DNA of 64,000 nucleotides from the NCBI GenBank assembly GCA_002840435.1, contig PHAT01000001.1:304300-368299 (forward strand), written 5' to 3'. The notes under the pieces are model-generated. The model searched no databases, was not told the DNA's origin, and saw nothing but the letters and a program-made list of their open reading frames with translations. Shown here in pieces: positions 1 through 8,396 of the stretch; position 1 is the stretch's first letter; the number at the start of each line of letters is the position of its first letter. The position numbers and the translations under genes are program-made. This stretch comes from Deltaproteobacteria bacterium HGW-Deltaproteobacteria-6 (GTDB taxonomy: Bacteria; Desulfobacterota; Syntrophia; Syntrophales; Smithellaceae).

Positions 1-677
1 TCCAGCAGTTTCATCAGCAGCAGATCGTCGGCCAGAATATCCGGTGTTTGACCCGGCAAACCTACCATGTTTCCCGTTCCTGTTTCAATGCCCAGATGTT
101 TCAGCGAATAAAGGCTTTGCACACGTTTATCCAGGCTGCAACCGGGACGCAGATATTTATATAGTTCCGGCGATGCAGTTTCATGCTTGAGCAGATAACG
201 GTTGGCGCCTGATTGCGCAAAGGCCTGGTAGTCAGCGGCATTTTTTTCGCCGATGGAAAGTGTGATGATGAGTCCTGTTTCGTTTTTGATCCGTTCAACC
301 ATACGGCAGATCCGGTCTGTGGAATAAAAGGAATCTTCGCCGGATTGAAGCACGACCGTGGGAACACGGATTTTGGCGATTTCCCGAGCTGTGGCGAGAA
401 TTTCATCGTCGGTCATCCGGTAACGGCTGAGCCGGTCATTACTTTTGCGCAGTCCGCAGTAAAGGCAGTTGCGCTCACAGATATTGGAAAATTCAATGAT
501 GCCGCGCAGAAAAATTTCATCGCCGACCTCTTTCCTTCTAACGCGATTGGCGGCGGCGAAAAGATCCGGCGAGTAATCGCCGGGCAATTTGAGAAGCGCA
601 AGAATATCATCCCGGGTCAGCGCTGTTCCCGCTTCGGCTTTGCCGAGCAGTCGTTCAATTGGCTTAGATATAGACAT
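1..677 (-). CDS. hydE: [FeFe]-hydrogenase maturase HydE, radical SAM (3' end outside window)
   Basis: HydE is a radical SAM enzyme that works with HydG and HydF to build the diiron subcluster of the [FeFe]-hydrogenase active site in the cytoplasm. The minus-strand frame is open from the edge of the window. It carries the CX3CX2C radical SAM motif (CERNCLYC, C67, C71, C74), followed by a biotin-synthase-like barrel; residues such as GEDSFYSTDRI are typical of HydE. About 225 residues are visible and the C-terminal third is missing because the window ends. ATG 677 is chosen because GAGG lies 12 bases upstream; an in-frame ATG at 689 has GAGG directly adjacent, so the start is uncertain. It overlaps the end of hydG by 14 bases, which suggests translational coupling. 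Confidence 0.9.
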   Translation of the reverse strand, partial: MSISKPIERLLGKAEAGTALTRDDILALLKLPGDYSPDLFAAANRVRRKEVGDEIFLRGIIEFSNICERNCLYCGLRKSNDRLSRYRMTDDEILATAREIAKIRVPTVVLQSGEDSFYSTDRICRMVERIKNETGLIITLSIGEKNAADYQAFAQSGANRYLLKHETASPELYKYLRPGCSLDKRVQSLYSLKHLGIETGTGNMVGLPGQTPDILADDLLLMKLL

Positions 678-2061
678 CTCTTGTTCCATCCTCTATCTGT
701 TGCAGTCGATCGCAAACCATTTTCTTTCTTTTTGTTTTAAAAGTTTCATTCAGCATTTTCTGAATTAATTTTTCTCCGGCTTCGCGAGTTTCCGGAGCGG
801 CGTAATCCAGCAGATACTCCTTAAAACTGAAAAGGGCATTGGACTGGCAGAATTTTTGAATCAACCCCGGTTTGGCCAGATCCATAAAGTCCTTGCCGGT
901 GCGTCCAAGACGGTAGCACGCCGTGCAGAAGCTGGGAATGTGACCGCGTTCAGCGATATCCAGAATGACTTCGTCAAGTGTGCGCGTGTCGCCCAGATTA
1001 AATTGTGCCGCACGGAATGCGTCGCTGGAACCTTCCTGATAGCCACCGGGATTGGTGCGCGATCCGGCGCTGATCTGGGAGATACCGAGGGCAAAGACTT
1101 CAGAGCGCAAGGCGGGTGATTCTCTGGTGGAGAGGATCATTCCTGTGTAGGGAACGGCCATGCGGAGGATTGCAACCAGCTTTTTGAAATCATGATCGTT
1201 GACCGGATGAGGCGGTTTAATGGCCGCAGGAGCGTTAAAAGCCGGTTCCAGCCTGGGAACGGACAGGGTATGAGGCCCTACGCCGCAGTCGTGCTCTAAT
1301 TGCAGAGCATGGAAAAGCATTCCTAAAACTTCAAATTTGTAGTCATAAAGGCCAAACAATGCGCCAAGCCCTACATCGTTAATGCCGCCTTCCTGTGCGC
1401 GATGCATAGCGGTAAGCCGTTTTGCATAATCTTTCTTCGGGCCGGACGGATGCATTGTCTTGTATGTTGCATGATGATATGTCTCCTGAAATAACACGGC
1501 GGTGCCGATGCCCGTCTTCTTCAGCAGCCTGTATTCATCCACTTCCAGCGGTGCAATTTCCACGTTGATCCGTCTGATTTCTCCGTTATTTTCTGTTTTT
1601 ACAGCGTAAGCCGTTTCAATGGCTTCCATGAAATATTCCAGACTGGAGCGGCTGGGATGTTCACCGCAGAGCATCAGCAGGCGCTTGTGGCCTTCGCGTT
1701 CCAGAACCTGCACTTCTTTGGTGATTTGTTCCATTGTCAAAGCAACACGGTTGAGCTCCTTGTTGTCACGCCTGAACCCGCAATAGAGGCAGTTGTTGGC
1801 ACAGAGATTGGCGATATAAAGCGGCGCGAACAACACCAGCCGGTTGCCGTAAATATCCTCTTTGATCTTGTGGGCAGTTTTCAGGATTTGAGCCATCAGG
1901 TCATCATCTTCCGTTTGGAGCAGCACGGCAACATCTTCAGGCGCAAGGCCTTTGAGTTCCAGGGCTTTTGCAATAATATCCCGAACTTTTTCCGGAGGGG
2001 GATTCTTGGATTTTTCGAGCAGGTTTTCAATTTTTGCGTCATCAATAAAATCTTTAATCAT
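664..2061 (-). CDS. hydG: [FeFe]-hydrogenase maturase HydG (tyrosine lyase)
   Basis: HydG cleaves tyrosine to p-cresol and dehydroglycine and supplies the CO and CN ligands of the H-cluster as an iron synthon. At 465 residues it has the family's usual length. The N-terminal radical SAM site is CANNCLYC (C87, C91, C94). The C-terminal auxiliary cluster motif CX2CX22C is present at C379, C382 and C405 (CTACYRLGRTG), which separates HydG from the related ThiH. It sits between the TM1266-type gene and hydE with short or overlapping junctions, so the three are probably one leftward transcript. No defect is visible. Confidence 0.96.
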   Translation of the reverse strand: MIKDFIDDAKIENLLEKSKNPPPEKVRDIIAKALELKGLAPEDVAVLLQTEDDDLMAQILKTAHKIKEDIYGNRLVLFAPLYIANLCANNCLYCGFRRDNKELNRVALTMEQITKEVQVLEREGHKRLLMLCGEHPSRSSLEYFMEAIETAYAVKTENNGEIRRINVEIAPLEVDEYRLLKKTGIGTAVLFQETYHHATYKTMHPSGPKKDYAKRLTAMHRAQEGGINDVGLGALFGLYDYKFEVLGMLFHALQLEHDCGVGPHTLSVPRLEPAFNAPAAIKPPHPVNDHDFKKLVAILRMAVPYTGMILSTRESPALRSEVFALGISQISAGSRTNPGGYQEGSSDAFRAAQFNLGDTRTLDEVILDIAERGHIPSFCTACYRLGRTGKDFMDLAKPGLIQKFCQSNALFSFKEYLLDYAAPETREAGEKLIQKMLNETFKTKRKKMVCDRLQQIEDGTRDVYI

Positions 2062-2072
2062 TTGAATTATCC

Positions 2073-2321
2073 TTATGCTTTGGTCAGGGCCGATTTAACC
2101 TGAACTCCCGCTAATGCTCCGAGTTTGCCGGTCAGAGCGCCGATTTCATCTGTGGAGGCATGAACGATCAATGCAATAATGTTCAAATCCTTAGGTGCAT
2201 GGGGAATGCCCATGCGGCCGATAATCATATCGCCAAATTCACTGAGAATCTTGTTCACATTTTCCGCCTGGCTCTCTCTCTTTGTAATGATAATGGTAAC
2301 AGTTCCAATTCTTTTATCCAT
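2073..2321 (-). CDS. TM1266-type iron-only hydrogenase system regulator
   Basis: A small 82-residue protein of the TM1266 family, an ACT/NikR-like ferredoxin fold that is almost always found with hydE/hydF/hydG. Its exact role is not known; it is named a putative regulator of the iron-only hydrogenase system. Features seen are the N-terminal strand RIGTVTIIITKR, the conserved segment FGDMIIGRMGIPH, and the closing strand with GVQVKSAL. It lies 11 bases upstream of hydG and would be the first gene of the maturation transcript. Upstream are two 80-bp tandem repeats and a terminator-like hairpin that may control it. Confidence 0.88.
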   Translation of the reverse strand: MDKRIGTVTIIITKRESQAENVNKILSEFGDMIIGRMGIPHAPKDLNIIALIVHASTDEIGALTGKLGALAGVQVKSALTKA

Positions 2322-2420
2322 TTTTCTTTCTCCAAGAAAACCTCACTGCACCTCGAAGGATGGAAGCCCTGATGTTACCCGCGTGATCTTTAGGTGGTAG
2401 GTTATGCACAGTGTTGATAC

Positions 2421-2573
2421 AAGGTGCCGCTAATCTCGCTCGCTTCGCTCGGGGATAGTTCGCTCTACAAGTTTCAGCACACTTCGTGTTTCTGATCCGA
2501 AAGGTGTCACTAATCCCGCTCGCTTCGCTTGGGGATAGTTCGCTCTACAAGTTTCAGTGCACTTCGTTTCTGA
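2421..2573. repeat. Two tandem copies of an ~75-bp intergenic repeat (period 80)
   Basis: Unit 1 (2421-2495) and unit 2 (2501-2573) are nearly identical and begin 80 bases apart. Both contain AAGGTG, GCTCGCTTCGCT, GGGGATAGTTCGCTCTACAA and GTTTCAG, and each ends in a short CAC-TTCG-type self-complementary stretch. They differ at about eight positions. The repeat lies in the untranslated region upstream of the TM1266-type gene. No open reading frame runs through it. It looks like a REP/MITE-like element. Confidence 0.8.
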
Positions 2574-2591
2574 AACTTTAGGCTCACTAAA

Positions 2592-2623
2592 AAAGGTTTG
2601 ACCCTTGGAAGAATCAAACCTTT
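2592..2623 (-). terminator. Hairpin with U-run upstream of the TM1266/hydG/hydE transcript (terminator or attenuator)
   Basis: Perfect 10-bp arms AAAGGTTTGA (2592-2601) and TCAAACCTTT (2614-2623) with a 12-base loop. On the minus strand the hairpin is followed by a run of T (six counting the stem), as in a rho-independent terminator. It lies about 270 bases upstream of the TM1266-type gene in the same direction. It could therefore end antisense read-through from hydF or act as an attenuator of the maturation operon. The stem resembles the two hydrogenase terminators at 6373 and 8357. Confidence 0.6.
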
Positions 2624-2854
2624 GATATTAAAGACTTCAGACTTCCCTTAAGATCAGAATTATCCTCTCTCTCAGGCTAATGCTTAACTGGTTGTTACAT
2701 TATCGCCAACCCCCAATGTTTGTCAATATTAATTCCTGGAAATGGGGGGATAATTTCTCTTCCCGGTCAATACCGTGACATCCGGAATTTTCGATACTGA
2801 TCAAATGTGCAATAGAAATATTCTTGAACCTTTATTGTTCTCAATCTTATTGCC

Positions 2855-2883
2855 TTGACATACAAGCCGGCGTTTCCTATACT
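2855..2883 (+). promoter_or_regulatory. Sigma-70 promoter of the PilZ gene
   Basis: TTGACA (2855-2860), a 17-base spacer and TATACT (2878-2883) form an almost ideal housekeeping promoter. A start near 2890 would give a leader of about 50 bases for the PilZ-domain gene. Confidence 0.75.
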
Positions 2884-2938
2884 TTTATCAATAGAGAGTC
2901 CTTTTCAAAAAAAATAATGGCTGATCATGGAGATGTTT

Positions 2939-3229
2939 ATGAACAAGCAAGAGCATGATGATTTTCGCAGAGCGCTCCGGCGTCAGGTCTCAACAAAAGT
3001 GGAGTTTTTTGTTCATGGAGACATTGAGAATGCCAGTGCCGTAGATATTTCGGAAACGGGCATTCAGTTTGTTACGGATGAGCCCGTGAAGGTCCGAATG
3101 AGACTGGAGTTGGATGGCAAGACCAGAGAATTTGTCGCCCGCATGGTCTGGGCCAGGAAAAGCGCGGAAAATGATTCCATGTCCTATGGCCTGGAATTTA
3201 TCCCTGACAATGATCAATGTGTTTTCTAG
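2939..3229 (+). CDS. Single-domain PilZ protein (c-di-GMP binding)
   Basis: A 96-residue protein made almost entirely of a PilZ domain. PilZ domains bind cyclic di-GMP and pass the signal to a partner protein in the cytoplasm. The binding motifs are visible: an arginine cluster FRRALRRQ near the N-terminus and DISETG (D/NxSxxG) about 30 residues later, with the family-typical YGLEFI near the end. ATG 2939 is preferred over ATG 2927 because GGAG (2929-2932) lies six bases upstream of it. The gene stands alone between the two leftward maturation transcripts and has its own strong promoter. The downstream target is not evident. Confidence 0.85.
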   Translation: MNKQEHDDFRRALRRQVSTKVEFFVHGDIENASAVDISETGIQFVTDEPVKVRMRLELDGKTREFVARMVWARKSAENDSMSYGLEFIPDNDQCVF

Positions 3230-3710
3230 GCATGGATTCAGAAGGTGATGTCCTCAAGGAGATGATCTCAGTCTAAGATTTATATAGATCCTGCATGGCG
3301 ATATTTCCCTAAGACAGGTATCAACAGACTTGTTAAAAAAACTGTTGATAAGGTTGTTGATAAACATACTAAACAGCCAAAACAAGCGACTTTATACCGG
3401 ATTGCCCGCTGATTAAGCATTATGGAAATATTCCATTATATCAGTAAACTACATGCTATATCATATGAATACGATGACTTATGCAGAAGCCGATTGAGTT
3501 ATCAACCCGGAGAGAAAAAATCCGGCAGAACATGGCTATGACGGAGATCCTGATACCGCATAAATACTTGTTGAATAAAATCGTGCTAGTGCCGGCCAAC
3601 TGGTCAGAATAAACCTTTCGTTCGGTTTCTTGCATTCTTTGTCCTTATCACTTTCCTACCCCTTTCTTATCGCTATTTTTAAAGAGCAGGTCAATGCATC
3701 AGGTTATAGT
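3230..3710. other. Intergenic stretch, no supportable gene
   Basis: About 480 bases between the convergent PilZ gene and hydF. Short open frames occur, for example 3421-3540, but none has a ribosome binding site or a recognisable product. Four TATCAAC-type motifs are present: 3319-3326, 3343-3351, 3355-3363 and 3499-3507. The middle pair forms a 12-base tandem. No clear terminator hairpin was found. Confidence 0.5.
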
Positions 3711-4958
3711 TTACTTCTCACCTTTTGCCTCATTTTCGAATGCCAGAAGTGCGGAAGGGAAGGGGGCGAGACTGCGCTTGATCACTCCCTGCAGGAAAGA
3801 TATAGCCACGCCATAGTTGGTTACAGGAACACCTGCTTCCTGTGCTTTGCGCAGACGTCCCAGCATTTCGCGGCGATTCATCATACAGGCCCCGCAGTGC
3901 AGAATCAGTTTATACTGCTTTAAATCATCAGGGTAATCCCGTCCCGCCGATGTATCGATCTGCAAATCGACTCCGACGTACTGACGAAGCCAGCGGGGAA
4001 TTTTCACACGGCCGATATCGTCTTCCAGTGCATGATGGGAGCAGGCCTCGGCGATCAGCACCTTGTCGCCCGGCTGCAAGCGGTCAATGGCCGCCGCTCC
4101 CCTTGCCATGACGGCCAAATCAGCCTTTTGGCGCGCAAAAAGAATGGAGAAGGTAGTAACCGGAATCTCCGGCGGAACATCGGCCGTAACTTTCAGAATG
4201 GCCTGAGAATCTGTCACAACAATGGCCGGCGGAATTTTCAGATTAGCCAGTGCTGCGGCCAGTTCTCTTTCTTTGACGACGAGCGTCATGGCGTCATTAT
4301 CCAGCGCATCGCGGATGGTTTGGACCTGGGGGAGAATCAACCGGCCTTTGGGCGCCTGCAAATCAATCGGGACAACCAGTACGGCAAGCCCCCCCGGAGG
4401 CAGCAAATCGCCGATCAGTGAAGAATTACCGGCAAAGTCAGCCGGGGCCAGTTCCAGCAATTGCTGTTTTAAGGTTTCCAGATATTTCTGCCGCATGGTT
4501 TGGTCGTTGCAGGAAACGGTCAGAATCAACGCTTTTGATTGCAGAAATTGCAGATGATCGGGAGAAGGCTTCTGCAAGTCAATTTTGTTGATGACAATTA
4601 ATACCGGTGTTTTGCGTTTCTGTGCTTCAGCCAGAACGGTTTCCTCAAAATCCGTCCAAATATCCGCTTCAGTGACCAGAATGATAACATCGGCACGGTT
4701 GAAGACTTTGGCTGTTTTCTTCAGACGCGCGGAGGAAAGCTCTGAAATATCGTCAAGTCCGGCTGTGTCGACAAAGAGCACAGGCCCGACAGGCAATAGT
4801 TCCATCGCTTTTTCCACCACATCAGTGGTTGTTCCGGCGACAGGCGAGGTGATGGCGATATCCTGGCCCAGCATTAAATTCAGGAGGCTGGACTTGCCGA
4901 CATTGGTCCGTCCCATCAGAGCAATATGCAGCCGGTTTCCTTTCGGTGTGTTATCCAT
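3711..4958 (-). CDS. hydF: [FeFe]-hydrogenase maturation GTPase HydF
   Basis: HydF is the GTPase scaffold on which the diiron subcluster is assembled before transfer to apo-HydA. At 415 residues it is full length. GTPase motifs are GRTNVGKS (16-23), the switch threonines near 43-45, DTAG (64-67) and NKID (124-127). The C-terminal cluster ligands are C306, H308 (CSH) and HCGAC (H354, C355, C358). The ATG overlaps the aspartase stop by one base (TAATG), so translation is coupled to aspA. No terminator was seen after the gene. Confidence 0.96.
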   Translation of the reverse strand: MDNTPKGNRLHIALMGRTNVGKSSLLNLMLGQDIAITSPVAGTTTDVVEKAMELLPVGPVLFVDTAGLDDISELSSARLKKTAKVFNRADVIILVTEADIWTDFEETVLAEAQKRKTPVLIVINKIDLQKPSPDHLQFLQSKALILTVSCNDQTMRQKYLETLKQQLLELAPADFAGNSSLIGDLLPPGGLAVLVVPIDLQAPKGRLILPQVQTIRDALDNDAMTLVVKERELAAALANLKIPPAIVVTDSQAILKVTADVPPEIPVTTFSILFARQKADLAVMARGAAAIDRLQPGDKVLIAEACSHHALEDDIGRVKIPRWLRQYVGVDLQIDTSAGRDYPDDLKQYKLILHCGACMMNRREMLGRLRKAQEAGVPVTNYGVAISFLQGVIKRSLAPFPSALLAFENEAKGEK

Positions 4959-6340
4959 TATTTCTTATCCTTGTAGCCCAGAGCTGTTAATTGGCCGGGA
5001 GAGAATATTTTATCGATCAATTCAAGGCCAAGCTTTTCTTCAAGAAAATTCCGCATGTTCTTTTTGCCTCCCGAAGAAAATTCTGCCATAAGCTGCGTAG
5101 CTTTTTCGTAACCGATCACCGGCAGCAAAGCCGTGATAATCATCGGACTGGCATTGAAATATTCTTCACATTTTTCCCGGTTGGCTTCAATTCCCCGCAC
5201 GTGCAAGGTGAGCAGTCTATTGATGTTAACTAGCAGATCCAATGATTCCAAAAGGGCATGGGCCAACAGGGGCAGAAATTCATTGATTTGCTGAGTGCCA
5301 CGGGCTGCCGTCTCGGTCACAATAGCGTCATTGGCAATAACCTTGATGCCGGTCTGGATGGCCGCTTCCGCCAGAACCGGATTGACTTTGCCGGGCATAA
5401 TGGAAGACCCGGCCTGAAGCTGCGGCAGGCGGATTTCACCTAAAAAATTCATCAGCCTGAGGTCACTGGAGATTTTGATCAGATTGACGGCATGGGCTTT
5501 GAGAATGCCTGCGACTTCGACAAAGGCGTCGGCATTGGCCGTTTCTCCCATGAGGTTTTCTCCGCGGGAGAATCCCATACCCGTCACCTCTCTTAACTTT
5601 TCAATAACCAGAAAAATATATTCACGCGGCGCGGTAAGTCCCGTACCGACGGCCGTGCCGCCCAGGTTGACCACGCGCAGGCGCTCCTCGCACTTGAACG
5701 TCCGCCACCGGTCGCGTCCGATCGCTTCGGCAAACGCGGAAAACTCTGCACCCAGGGTTATGGGAACGGCTTCCTGCAATTCGGTTCGTCCCATTTTAAC
5801 AATGGCCGCGAATTCTTTTTCTTTTTCCTGAAATGCGCCTTGCAGACCGGAAACGGCGTCTGCCAGATCACGGAGCCTGAAGATAACGGCCACCTTGACT
5901 GCTGTGGGGTAGACATCATTGGTGGATTGGTGAAGATTAACGTCTTCAAGGGGATGAATGATTCCGTAATCGCCTTTCTGCCCGTTCATGAGTTCGATGG
6001 CGCGGTTGGCAATGACTTCGTTTACATTCATGTTGGTGGATGTTCCCGCGCCGCCCTGCAGAGCATCTAAAGGAAACTGATCCGCCAGGCTTCCTTCCGA
6101 TATTTCCAGGCAGGCCTTTTGGATCAGCTCGGATTTTTCCGGCGAAAGATGACGCGTTTCGGCATTAGCCAGACAACAGGCCCTTTTGACATGAGCCAGC
6201 GCCCGGATGAGAGATGGGTTTACGCTCCCGCCGCTGATGCGGAAATTTTCAATCGCACGTTGTGTGTGAATTCCCCAGTAAGCATTCTTGGGGACACGGA
6301 GCTTACCTAATAAGTCATTTTCAATTCTTTGGTCAGTCAT
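4958..6340 (-). CDS. aspA: Aspartate ammonia-lyase (aspartase)
   Basis: Converts L-aspartate to fumarate and ammonia in the cytoplasm. The 460-residue protein belongs to the fumarase/aspartase superfamily. The superfamily signature GSSIMPGKVNPV is intact, and NAYWGIHTQRAIENF near the N-terminus fits aspartase better than class II fumarase. Its stop codon overlaps the hydF start, and aspartase beside hydF is a recurring arrangement in anaerobes. Ammonia released here may feed the bridging amine of the H-cluster; that link is inference. The ribosome binding site is weak. Fumarase activity cannot be excluded from sequence alone. Confidence 0.85.
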   Translation of the reverse strand: MTDQRIENDLLGKLRVPKNAYWGIHTQRAIENFRISGGSVNPSLIRALAHVKRACCLANAETRHLSPEKSELIQKACLEISEGSLADQFPLDALQGGAGTSTNMNVNEVIANRAIELMNGQKGDYGIIHPLEDVNLHQSTNDVYPTAVKVAVIFRLRDLADAVSGLQGAFQEKEKEFAAIVKMGRTELQEAVPITLGAEFSAFAEAIGRDRWRTFKCEERLRVVNLGGTAVGTGLTAPREYIFLVIEKLREVTGMGFSRGENLMGETANADAFVEVAGILKAHAVNLIKISSDLRLMNFLGEIRLPQLQAGSSIMPGKVNPVLAEAAIQTGIKVIANDAIVTETAARGTQQINEFLPLLAHALLESLDLLVNINRLLTLHVRGIEANREKCEEYFNASPMIITALLPVIGYEKATQLMAEFSSGGKKNMRNFLEEKLGLELIDKIFSPGQLTALGYKDKK

Positions 6341-6372
6341 GAGTTTACTTTACATTAAATGCATAAACAAAA

Positions 6373-6406
6373 AAAGAGGTTTGTCCTTATTCGGACAAAC
6401 CTCTTT
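6373..6406 (-). terminator. Rho-independent terminator after hydA
   Basis: A perfect 14-bp stem, arms AAAGAGGTTTGTCC (6373-6386) and GGACAAACCTCTTT (6393-6406), with a six-base loop. On the minus strand it is followed directly by a T-run. It ends the hydA transcript before aspA. Almost the same stem recurs at 8357-8396. Confidence 0.85.
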
Positions 6407-6435
6407 ATGTTTTACTTTAACCCGGGAAAAAGGAT

Positions 6436-8196
6436 TTAAGCATCTTTTTTATGAGGCATTTCAGTGCCTCTTTTGGTGTACTTCGTGTGCAGTAACTCAT
6501 GCGACTTATGTCCCAGTGGTTCTTTGAGGAACTTATCATAGAGTTTCTTGACCGACTCGTTTTCATGAGACTGCCGTTTCTTCTGCACGTTTCCGTCATC
6601 TTTATAAAGAGCAGCTGAACGTAAAAGACGAATTTCGTTGTTGGTCGGAATGGGCTCTCCACCGCCTGCAATGCAACCGCCGGGGCAGCACATCACTTCG
6701 ATGAAAGCATAGTTGGCCTTGCCTTCCCGGATACGATCCATCAGATTGCGGGCGTTTCCCAGACCATGCGCAACGGCAATACTGACGTCTCCCAGAGCAC
6801 CGACTTTGACGGTGGCTTCTTTAACGCCTTCGAGACCGCGCACGGGGGTGATATCTAGGCTGGGCAGGTTTTCACCGGTAACGACCGCGTAAACGGTGCG
6901 CAGAGCGGCTTCCATAACACCGCCCGTCGCGCCGAAGATGGTGCCGGCGCCCGTGTATTCGCCCATTGGAGCGTCATAGTCCTCATCCGGAAGATTGACA
7001 AAATCAAGGCCGCCTTCATGAATCATCCGGCCCAATTCTCTGGTTGTGAGAACATAATCTACGTCGCGATAACCACTGCTTGCCATTTCCGGCCGCTGAG
7101 CTTCATATTTTTTGGCAGTGCAGGGCATGATGGAAACAGAAACGATATTCTTCGGGTCGATGCCCGCTGTTTCCGCGTAATAGGTTTTGGCCAGAGCACC
7201 GAACATCTGCTGCGGCGATTTGCATGTGGACAGATGAGGCAACAGATCCGGATAGAAGTGTTCGCAGAACTTGATCCAGCCGGGACTGCAAGAGGTGATC
7301 ATCGGCAGCACACCGCCTTCTTTAACTCTTTTGAGTAATTCGTTGCCTTCTTCGATGATGGTAAGGTCGGCGGTGAAGTTGGTGTCGAAAACTTTATCGA
7401 ATCCCAGGCGGCGCAGAGCGGCAATCATCTTACCGGTGACCAGACTTCCCGGAGGCATGCCGAATTCTTCGCCCAGAGCAGCGCGAATAGCCGGAGCTTC
7501 CTGAACGATGACATGTTTGGTTGGATCCTGCAGGGCTTTCCAGACGGCATCGACGTCGTCTTTTTCATAAAGAGCGCCGACCGGACAGGCCATGATGCAC
7601 TGACCGCAGGCGATACAATTGGATTCGATCAAAGGGAGATCGAAGGCCGGTGTCACGCGGACATCGCTGCCGCGGTGGGCAGGAGTCAAAACGCTGACTG
7701 TTTGAATCTGCTCGCAGACGGTTACACAGCGGTGGCATTCAATACATTTACGGCTGTCTCGGACAATGGAAGGGCTGGACTGGTCGATCATATCTTCTTT
7801 CGGGAATTGCGTGTAATCAAAACGAACTTCTCTGATACCGGTAAACTCAGCCACTTTCTGCAATTCGCAGCTGCCGTTTCTTACGCAGAAGTTGCATTCC
7901 TGCGGATGATTGGCCAAAAGAAGTTCTACAACCATTTTTCTGGCTTTGCGGACTTTTTCCGTGTTGGTATGAATAACCATACCCTCGGACACCGGAAAAA
8001 CACAAGCGGCGATCAGGCTGCGCTGACCTTCCACTTCGGTCATACAGACGCGGCACGCGCCCGGTGTGTGATGAATTTCGGGCCAGGCGCAAAGCGTGGG
8101 GATCTTAATGCCGGCGCTGTGGGCAGCCTCCAGAATGGTTGCTCCCGCAGGAACTTCCACAAGACGATTATCGATAGTCAATTTAACTGTTGACAT
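6436..8196 (-). CDS. hydA: [FeFe]-hydrogenase catalytic subunit, group A, multimeric type
   Basis: Reduces protons or oxidises H2 at the H-cluster, as catalytic subunit of a cytoplasmic HydABC/Hnd-type complex. Domains in order: [2Fe-2S] ferredoxin (C36, C48, C51, C65); NuoG-like His-Cys3 site (H97, C101, C104, C110); two [4Fe-4S] sites (C151-C161 and C194-C204); H-cluster domain with L1 TSCSPGW (C303), L2 MPCTAKK (C359) and L3 EVMCCPGGC (C504, C508); and the C-terminal small-subunit region ending HKSHELLHTKY. L1 has Ser304 where many enzymes have a second Cys. It is preceded by a good ribosome binding site (AAAGGAGGAATG). It is separated from hydB by about 290 bases and has its own promoter and terminator. 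Confidence 0.93.
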   Translation of the reverse strand: MSTVKLTIDNRLVEVPAGATILEAAHSAGIKIPTLCAWPEIHHTPGACRVCMTEVEGQRSLIAACVFPVSEGMVIHTNTEKVRKARKMVVELLLANHPQECNFCVRNGSCELQKVAEFTGIREVRFDYTQFPKEDMIDQSSPSIVRDSRKCIECHRCVTVCEQIQTVSVLTPAHRGSDVRVTPAFDLPLIESNCIACGQCIMACPVGALYEKDDVDAVWKALQDPTKHVIVQEAPAIRAALGEEFGMPPGSLVTGKMIAALRRLGFDKVFDTNFTADLTIIEEGNELLKRVKEGGVLPMITSCSPGWIKFCEHFYPDLLPHLSTCKSPQQMFGALAKTYYAETAGIDPKNIVSVSIMPCTAKKYEAQRPEMASSGYRDVDYVLTTRELGRMIHEGGLDFVNLPDEDYDAPMGEYTGAGTIFGATGGVMEAALRTVYAVVTGENLPSLDITPVRGLEGVKEATVKVGALGDVSIAVAHGLGNARNLMDRIREGKANYAFIEVMCCPGGCIAGGGEPIPTNNEIRLLRSAALYKDDGNVQKKRQSHENESVKKLYDKFLKEPLGHKSHELLHTKYTKRGTEMPHKKDA

Positions 8197-8236
8197 GAAA
8201 CATTCCTCCTTTAAAAAGTATATATGCCATTAAAGA

Positions 8237-8264
8237 CATATATTGATTCATTGATATGAGTCAA
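8237..8264 (-). promoter_or_regulatory. Predicted sigma-70 promoter of hydA with overlapping Fnr/HcpR-like site
   Basis: On the minus strand TTGACT (8259-8264) and TATATG (8237-8242) are 16 bases apart, about 40 bases upstream of the hydA start. The -35 is overlapped by TTGAT-N4-GTCAA (8251-8264), one base away from the palindrome found at hcp. A Crp/Fnr-type protein bound there would be placed to repress. Confidence 0.5.
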
Positions 8265-8356
8265 GAATTGATTTTTTCCCGCTTTCATTTATTTGAAAGG
8301 CAGTAATTATGACAGGTTATACGCTTTGCTTTCAGAGTTGACGTTTTACAAAGCAA

Positions 8357-8396
8357 TAAAGAGGTTTGTCCTTTTTGATAAGGACAAACCTCTTTA
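8357..8396 (-). terminator. Hairpin downstream of hydB
   Basis: A 15-bp stem, arms TAAAGAGGTTTGTCC (8357-8371) and GGACAAACCTCTTTA (8382-8396), with a 10-base loop. The sequence after it on the minus strand is only moderately T-rich. It probably ends the hydC-hydB transcript. It is a near copy of the stem at 6373-6406. Confidence 0.7.

Noticed and set aside
2640-2760. TPP-riboswitch-like words (CUGAGA, CUGAUCU, AGGGAAGUC) in order on the minus strand upstream of TM1266-hydG-hydE
   Set aside because: The P4/P5 segment with GGAUAAU-CCAGCG is not in place and the 5' GGGGUGC arm does not pair; the match is too incomplete for a riboswitch call.
3319-3507. Four TATCAAC-type motifs that resemble DnaA boxes
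   Set aside because: Each differs from TTATCCACA at a key base, spacing is irregular and no replication gene is near; not an origin.
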